From positions 1-15,171 of the forward strand of contig DATGXI010000018.1 of the NCBI GenBank assembly GCA_035299065.1: DNA of 15,171 nucleotides, written 5' to 3'. The stretch's first letter is position 1. Each line of letters begins with the position of its first letter. This document shows positions 12,378 to 15,171 of the stretch, piece by piece. Source of the DNA: DASPJQ01 sp035299065. GTDB lineage: Bacteria; Bacteroidota; Bacteroidia; Flavobacteriales_D; UBA2798. Below the pieces are notes generated by a model. That model was given only the letters and a program-made list of their open reading frames with translations. It made no database searches and was not told the DNA's origin. The translations under genes and the position numbers were made by a program.

Positions 12378-12989
12378 CTACTTCTTCACGTACCGTGACC
12401 TCAATTTGTCCTCCACGTCCTTAAGTGAATATCCCTTTGCGTGCAACAAAACCAAATAATGGTACATTAAATCAGCCGCCTCGCCCATAAACAATTCCTT
12501 GTCGTTGTCCTTGGCTTCAATAACCAGCTCAATAGCTTCTTCACCCAGTTTTTGGGCAATTTTATTTATACCCCTTGCAAACAATTTACTGGTGTATGAA
12601 CTTTCGCTAGGGTGTTTTTTTCGTTCGGCAATAATGGTTTCCAAAAAACCAATCATGTCATCGGTGTCTTTTGCAGCCCTGTTTGGCTCGTTAAAACAGG
12701 TGTCGTGCCCCTTGTGGCAAACAGGCCCCATTGGGTTGGCATAAATCAACAGTGAATCGTGGTCGCAATCTTCCAGTATGCGCACCACGTTCAAAAAATT
12801 TCCGCTTTGTTCGCCTTTTGTCCACAAGCGTTTATTCTTGCGGCTGTAAAAAGTTACCTGGCGGGTTTGCACAGTTTTTTGGTAAGCTTCAGGTGTCATA
12901 AACCCCACCATTAAAACTTTATGCGTGGCATCATCCTGCACAACTGCCGGTATAAGTCCGTTTAATTTATCAAAGTTTAATTCGCCCAT
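12378..12989 (-). CDS. hisIE: Bifunctional phosphoribosyl-AMP cyclohydrolase / phosphoribosyl-ATP diphosphatase
   Basis: A 203-residue cytoplasmic fusion enzyme doing two consecutive early steps of histidine synthesis: the HisE domain removes pyrophosphate from phosphoribosyl-ATP, and the HisI domain opens the adenine ring of phosphoribosyl-AMP to give ProFAR. HisI is residues 1 to about 105, with FYSRKNKRLWTKGEQSGN (47-64), metal-binding DCDHDSLL (74-81: Asp74, Asp76, Asp78) and the zinc-binding cysteines in GPVCHKGHDTCF (Cys91, Cys98) together with Cys75. HisE is about 112-200, with LGEEAIELVIEAK (149-160) and GEAADLMYH (169-177), giving the acidic Mg2+ site. The start overlaps the end of hisF by 13 bp. 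It is last in the his cluster here. Confidence 0.97.
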   Translation of the reverse strand: MGELNFDKLNGLIPAVVQDDATHKVLMVGFMTPEAYQKTVQTRQVTFYSRKNKRLWTKGEQSGNFLNVVRILEDCDHDSLLIYANPMGPVCHKGHDTCFNEPNRAAKDTDDMIGFLETIIAERKKHPSESSYTSKLFARGINKIAQKLGEEAIELVIEAKDNDKELFMGEAADLMYHYLVLLHAKGYSLKDVEDKLRSRYVKK

Positions 12990-13744
12990 GGCAATCGTAC
13001 AGGTATTTGGTTAGCGTGTAAATGGTTTTTCAATTCAAATATATCAATTTCACCAAAGTGAAAAATGCTGGCGGCAAGTGCGGCATCAACCTGGGTGCCA
13101 TTAAATAAGCTGGTAAAGTGCTGCATGGTACCGGCCCCGCCCGAGGCAATTACAGGTACCTTTAGCGTTGAACTTAATTTGCCCAATGCCTCAACGGCAA
13201 AACCGTTTTTGGTACCATCGTGCGCCATGCTTGTAAATAAAATTTCACCAGCCCCCAAACTAACGGCCTGGGCACACCAGCTGTAAAGTTCCTTATCGGT
13301 TTCATGGCGCCCACCGCCTGTAAATACTTTCCATATACCATTTACAAGGTTGGCATCAACCGCCAGTACCACACATTGTGATCCAAATTTATTGGCCAGG
13401 TCTTTTATCAGTTGCGGGTTTTTAACGGCTGCCGAGTTTACCGATACTTTGTCGGCACCTGCTTTCAACAGTACATCCACATCGTCCACACTGCTTATAC
13501 CACCCCCAACGGTAAACGGTATGTTAATGTTCCGGGCAATTTTTGTGACCAGTTCGGCAAATGTTTTTCTTCCTTCGTGTGTTGCTGTAATATCCAAAAA
13601 TACCAGTTCATCGGCCCCGTTTTTTGCATACAGTTTTGCAAGCTCAACCGCATCACCTGCATCACGCAAATTTTCAAAATTCACACCTTTCACGGTGCGT
13701 CCGTCTTTTATATCCAAACAGGGTATAATGCGTTTAGCCAGCAT
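12977..13744 (-). CDS. hisF: Imidazole glycerol phosphate synthase cyclase subunit
   Basis: A 255-residue TIM-barrel enzyme that joins ammonia to PRFAR, giving imidazole glycerol phosphate and AICAR; the ammonia comes from its glutaminase partner HisH. Start MLAKRIIPCLDIKDGRTVKG is the family N-terminus with catalytic Asp11. The second catalytic acid is Asp130 in VLAVDANLVNG. Phosphate-binding loops are TVGGGISSVDD (78-88) and VIASGGAGTMQHF. LFTSMAHDGTKNGF is the loop near the active site. Full length, no odd features. It overlaps hisA by 11 bp upstream and hisIE by 13 bp downstream. Its obligate partner gene hisH is not adjacent. Confidence 0.98.
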   Translation of the reverse strand: MLAKRIIPCLDIKDGRTVKGVNFENLRDAGDAVELAKLYAKNGADELVFLDITATHEGRKTFAELVTKIARNINIPFTVGGGISSVDDVDVLLKAGADKVSVNSAAVKNPQLIKDLANKFGSQCVVLAVDANLVNGIWKVFTGGGRHETDKELYSWCAQAVSLGAGEILFTSMAHDGTKNGFAVEALGKLSSTLKVPVIASGGAGTMQHFTSLFNGTQVDAALAASIFHFGEIDIFELKNHLHANQIPVRLPWAN

Positions 13745-14459
13745 TTATAATAAATTTATTTAAGTCCTTTAAGCTTATTTTTCCCTCGTAAATGGCTTTT
13801 CCAATAATGACTCCAGCCAAACTATGCTCCTTACACAATTCCACGTCACGCATGCCTGCAACACCGCCACTGGCTATTAATTCCAGTCCTGTTCGTTTTG
13901 ACAAAACTTCTTTGTACAATTCAATATTCAGGCCTTCCAGTTTTCCGTCTTTTGAAATATCGGTGCAAATAACTTCATTTAAACCCAAAGGCAAATAGGT
14001 ATCCAGCAATTCATCCAGGCTCATTTTAGACGCTTCCATCCATCCACTAACCGCAACCATTTTATTTTTTACATCAGCTCCTAAAATAATTCTCCCCGGG
14101 TAAAGGGTAATCCATTGCTTAAATAAATCCGGATTTTTTACAGCAATGCTGCCACCGGTTACTTTTTTAGCACCTGAATCCAATGCTATTTCCAAATCCT
14201 GGTCGCTTTTCAAACCACCGCCAAAATCAATTTCCAGGTTTGTTTTTGAAGCAATTTTTTCCAGTACTTTCCAATTGGTGATCTTTCCCAAACGCGCTCC
14301 GTCCAGGTCAACCAAATGCAAATACCGTATGCCATTGTCTTCAAATTCCTTTGCAACGTCAAGTGGATTGGCGTTGTAAATTTTTTGTGTTGAATAATCG
14401 CCTTCGGTCAACCGAACGCATTTTCCATCAATAATATCAATAGCGGGTATAATTCGCAT
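13734..14459 (-). CDS. hisA: ProFAR isomerase (phosphoribosylformimino-AICAR-phosphate isomerase)
   Basis: A 241-residue TIM-barrel enzyme doing the Amadori-type isomerisation of ProFAR to PRFAR in histidine synthesis. Start MRIIPAIDIIDGKCVRLTEGDY gives catalytic Asp8 as expected. The partner acid is Asp129 in ILGADVKN. The phosphate loops are FGGGLKSDQD (79-88) and ASGGVAGMRD, and TDISKDGKLEG is the usual active-site stretch. It is the first his gene in this cluster. The DUF1573 gene directly upstream (63 bp) ends in a terminator-like hairpin whose 3' end is only 12 bp before this ATG. A separate hisA promoter has no obvious place in that space. Confidence 0.97.
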   Translation of the reverse strand: MRIIPAIDIIDGKCVRLTEGDYSTQKIYNANPLDVAKEFEDNGIRYLHLVDLDGARLGKITNWKVLEKIASKTNLEIDFGGGLKSDQDLEIALDSGAKKVTGGSIAVKNPDLFKQWITLYPGRIILGADVKNKMVAVSGWMEASKMSLDELLDTYLPLGLNEVICTDISKDGKLEGLNIELYKEVLSKRTGLELIASGGVAGMRDVELCKEHSLAGVIIGKAIYEGKISLKDLNKFIINAG

Positions 14460-14470
14460 GTGGTAAAAAT

Positions 14471-14500
14471 AAAAAATCCCGCCAATAAGCAGGATTTTTA
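14471..14500 (-). terminator. Intrinsic terminator-like hairpin between DUF1573 gene and hisA
   Basis: AAAAATCC (14472-14479) pairs with GGATTTTT (14492-14499). A GC/GC inner pair (81-82 with 89-90) and a CAATAA loop sit on one C-A mismatch. On the minus strand a T-rich stretch (GGGATTTTTTATTTTTA) follows. It lies 22 bp after the DUF1573 stop codon and 12 bp before the hisA ATG. Confidence 0.7.
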
Positions 14501-14521
14501 AATGACAAAATGCGTGTTTTT

Positions 14522-14947
14522 CTATTTCTTGATGAACGCCCGTATTTTTAACCGGGTTTGCACAGGCTGTGTATTGGCTATTACTGTAACCGTTTTTTCC
14601 TGCATATTCAGGTCATTGCCGGCATTAAATGTTACGGTAATTTTCCCTTTTTCGCCAGGATTTACCGGCTCTTTTGCAAAATCAACAACGGTACAGCCAC
14701 ATGTACCATGTGCATCGTCAATGGTAAAAGGCACGGTACCGGTATTTTCAAACTCAAAATCGTGGGTGTTTTTTGATCCTTGCTTGACAGGACCAAAATC
14801 ATGAATCATTTCTGACCAGCGCACGGTCGTTTTTTCAGCAGTAGGGCCGGCATTGGTTTCGGTATTACAAGAAACAAAAAAGGCACTTGTTAAAATTGTC
14901 ATCACAACAATCAACAAAATGCCTTTTTGTAATTTATAAAATTTCAT
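14522..14947 (-). CDS. DUF1573 lipoprotein
   Basis: A 141-residue protein with a lipoprotein-type signal: hydrophobic segment 10-24 ending in FFVSC, where Cys27 would be the lipidated residue. The rest (about 40-139) is one DUF1573 domain, an Ig-like (ASPM/SPD-2/Hydin-related) beta-sandwich fold common in Bacteroidota. Visible family stretches are HDFGPVKQGSKNTHDFEFENTG (49-70), HGTCGCTVVDF (80-90, with the conserved Cys83 and Cys85), PGEKGKITVTFNAG (97-110) and QEKTVTVIANT (116-126). Function is unknown; periplasmic face of a membrane is likely. It is 48 bp downstream of the probable helicase gene, with two tandem copies of the dispersed repeat in the gap, and is followed by the hairpin terminator. 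Confidence 0.92.
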   Translation of the reverse strand: MKFYKLQKGILLIVVMTILTSAFFVSCNTETNAGPTAEKTTVRWSEMIHDFGPVKQGSKNTHDFEFENTGTVPFTIDDAHGTCGCTVVDFAKEPVNPGEKGKITVTFNAGNDLNMQEKTVTVIANTQPVQTRLKIRAFIKK

Positions 14948-14966
14948 TACTAGTTAAGGTAACCGG

Positions 14967-14996
14967 TTCGAAATTCGCAATTCGAAATTCGCAATT
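14967..14996. repeat. Tandem dispersed repeat, two exact 14-bp units of TTCGAAATTCGCAA
   Basis: Units at 14967-14980 and 14981-14994 are identical and followed by TT. The 16-bp version matches 10237-10252 exactly. The array touches the stop codon (14996-14998) of the glycine-rich tail gene, so it begins the 3' untranslated region of that gene. Confidence 0.85.
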
Positions 14997-15171
14997 TAAT
15001 CCCAGGTAGCTGTATATTTTTTCTTTCCAAAACCACCGCGTTCTTTTCCAGCGCCACTGTTGCCGCCACCATAGCTCTTGCTTTTGTTAAAGCCGCCCCT
15101 GTCGCCACCACCGTATGATTTCTTTTCGCCACCGCCACCATATGAACGTGACCTGTTTCCGCCACCGCCAC
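14996..15171 (-). CDS. C-terminal glycine-rich tail of a probable DEAD-box RNA helicase or RNA-binding protein, 5' part outside the window
   Basis: The frame ending with the TAA at 14996-14998 gives 57 residues of low-complexity RNA-binding tail. It contains three repeats of the form (R/K)SYGGG and an ERGGFG motif, and ends KKKYTATWD. This RGG-like tail with basic aromatic end is typical of Bacteroidota DEAD/DEAH-box helicases and some RNA-binding proteins, but the catalytic part is to the right of the window, so the exact identity is an inference. The competing frame in this stretch reads alanine/valine-rich and would run on through the dispersed repeat. Codon use in the glycine-rich frame fits the known biology, so I take that as the real gene. 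It is cut at the window edge. Confidence 0.75.
   Translation of the reverse strand, partial: GGGGNRSRSYGGGGEKKSYGGGDRGGFNKSKSYGGGNSGAGKERGGFGKKKYTATWD

Noticed and set aside
14961..14975. GGTTCGAAATTC, similar to the T-arm of a tRNA
   Set aside because: It is part of the tandem 14-bp repeat. No acceptor stem, anticodon arm or D arm can be built around it.
14950..15171. A 73-residue minus-strand frame, alanine/valine-rich, reading through the dispersed repeat (LRISNCEFRTG)
   Set aside because: It is a different frame of the glycine-rich helicase tail, which ends at 14996. The glycine-rich frame has repeating (R/K)SYGGG units and a proper basic end, while this one ends inside repeat sequence.
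1..15171. CRISPR array, integrase, transposase or toxin-antitoxin pair
   Set aside because: No regularly spaced repeats with unique spacers and no such protein motifs were seen. The only tandem repeat is the two-unit 14-bp array at 14967-14994.

Overview
The window looks like a chromosomal stretch of a Bacteroidota bacterium (Flavobacteriia, Chitinophagia, Sphingobacteriia or a relative). The evidence is a secreted protein with a gliding-motility/type IX secretion C-terminal domain, a DUF4159 protein, a TPR-membrane-SpoIIE phosphatase, moderately AT-rich DNA, weak Shine-Dalgarno sequences, and TAnnTTTG-type promoter boxes. I see no mobile-element genes, CRISPR array, tRNA or rRNA. Every gene fully inside the window looks intact, and nearly all are on the minus strand.

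Layout. (1) 1-799, minus: a 3-hydroxybutyryl-CoA dehydrogenase cut by the left edge, divergent from a plus-strand pair, a DUF4159 protein and a HAD-family sugar-phosphate phosphatase that share one base. (2) 2182-5106, minus: a T9SS-exported cell-surface protein, a 40-residue exported small protein with a possible promoter and terminator of its own, and an AraC-type regulator with a GyrI-like ligand domain. (3) 5168-7890, minus: a RimJ/RimL-type acetyltransferase downstream of a large TPR/SpoIIE signalling phosphatase. (4) 8153-11156, minus: a likely transcription unit of an RmlD-like reductase, a GNAT acetyltransferase, a YjbR protein and a DctA dicarboxylate symporter. (5) 11364-11900: an exported NlpC/P60 peptidase. 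(6) 12378-14459: hisA-hisF-hisIE with overlapping ends, the last part of histidine biosynthesis without hisH or the early genes next to it. (7) 14522-15171: a DUF1573 lipoprotein and the glycine-rich tail of a probable DEAD-box RNA helicase, cut by the right edge.

Most genes are housekeeping or envelope functions. The his genes work as one pathway: HisIE makes and HisA isomerises ProFAR, and HisF, with a HisH encoded elsewhere, makes IGP and AICAR. The surface and exported proteins (T9SS protein, NlpC/P60, DUF1573, DUF4159, small protein) are independent envelope components.

The least explained signals are non-coding. One is a structured repeat-like element of about 115 bp downstream of hisIE. 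Another is a run of three hairpins right after dctA. A third is a set of short dispersed repeats placed at or just after stop codons, one of which forms the last codons of the reductase gene. I did not find a convincing new multi-gene system.
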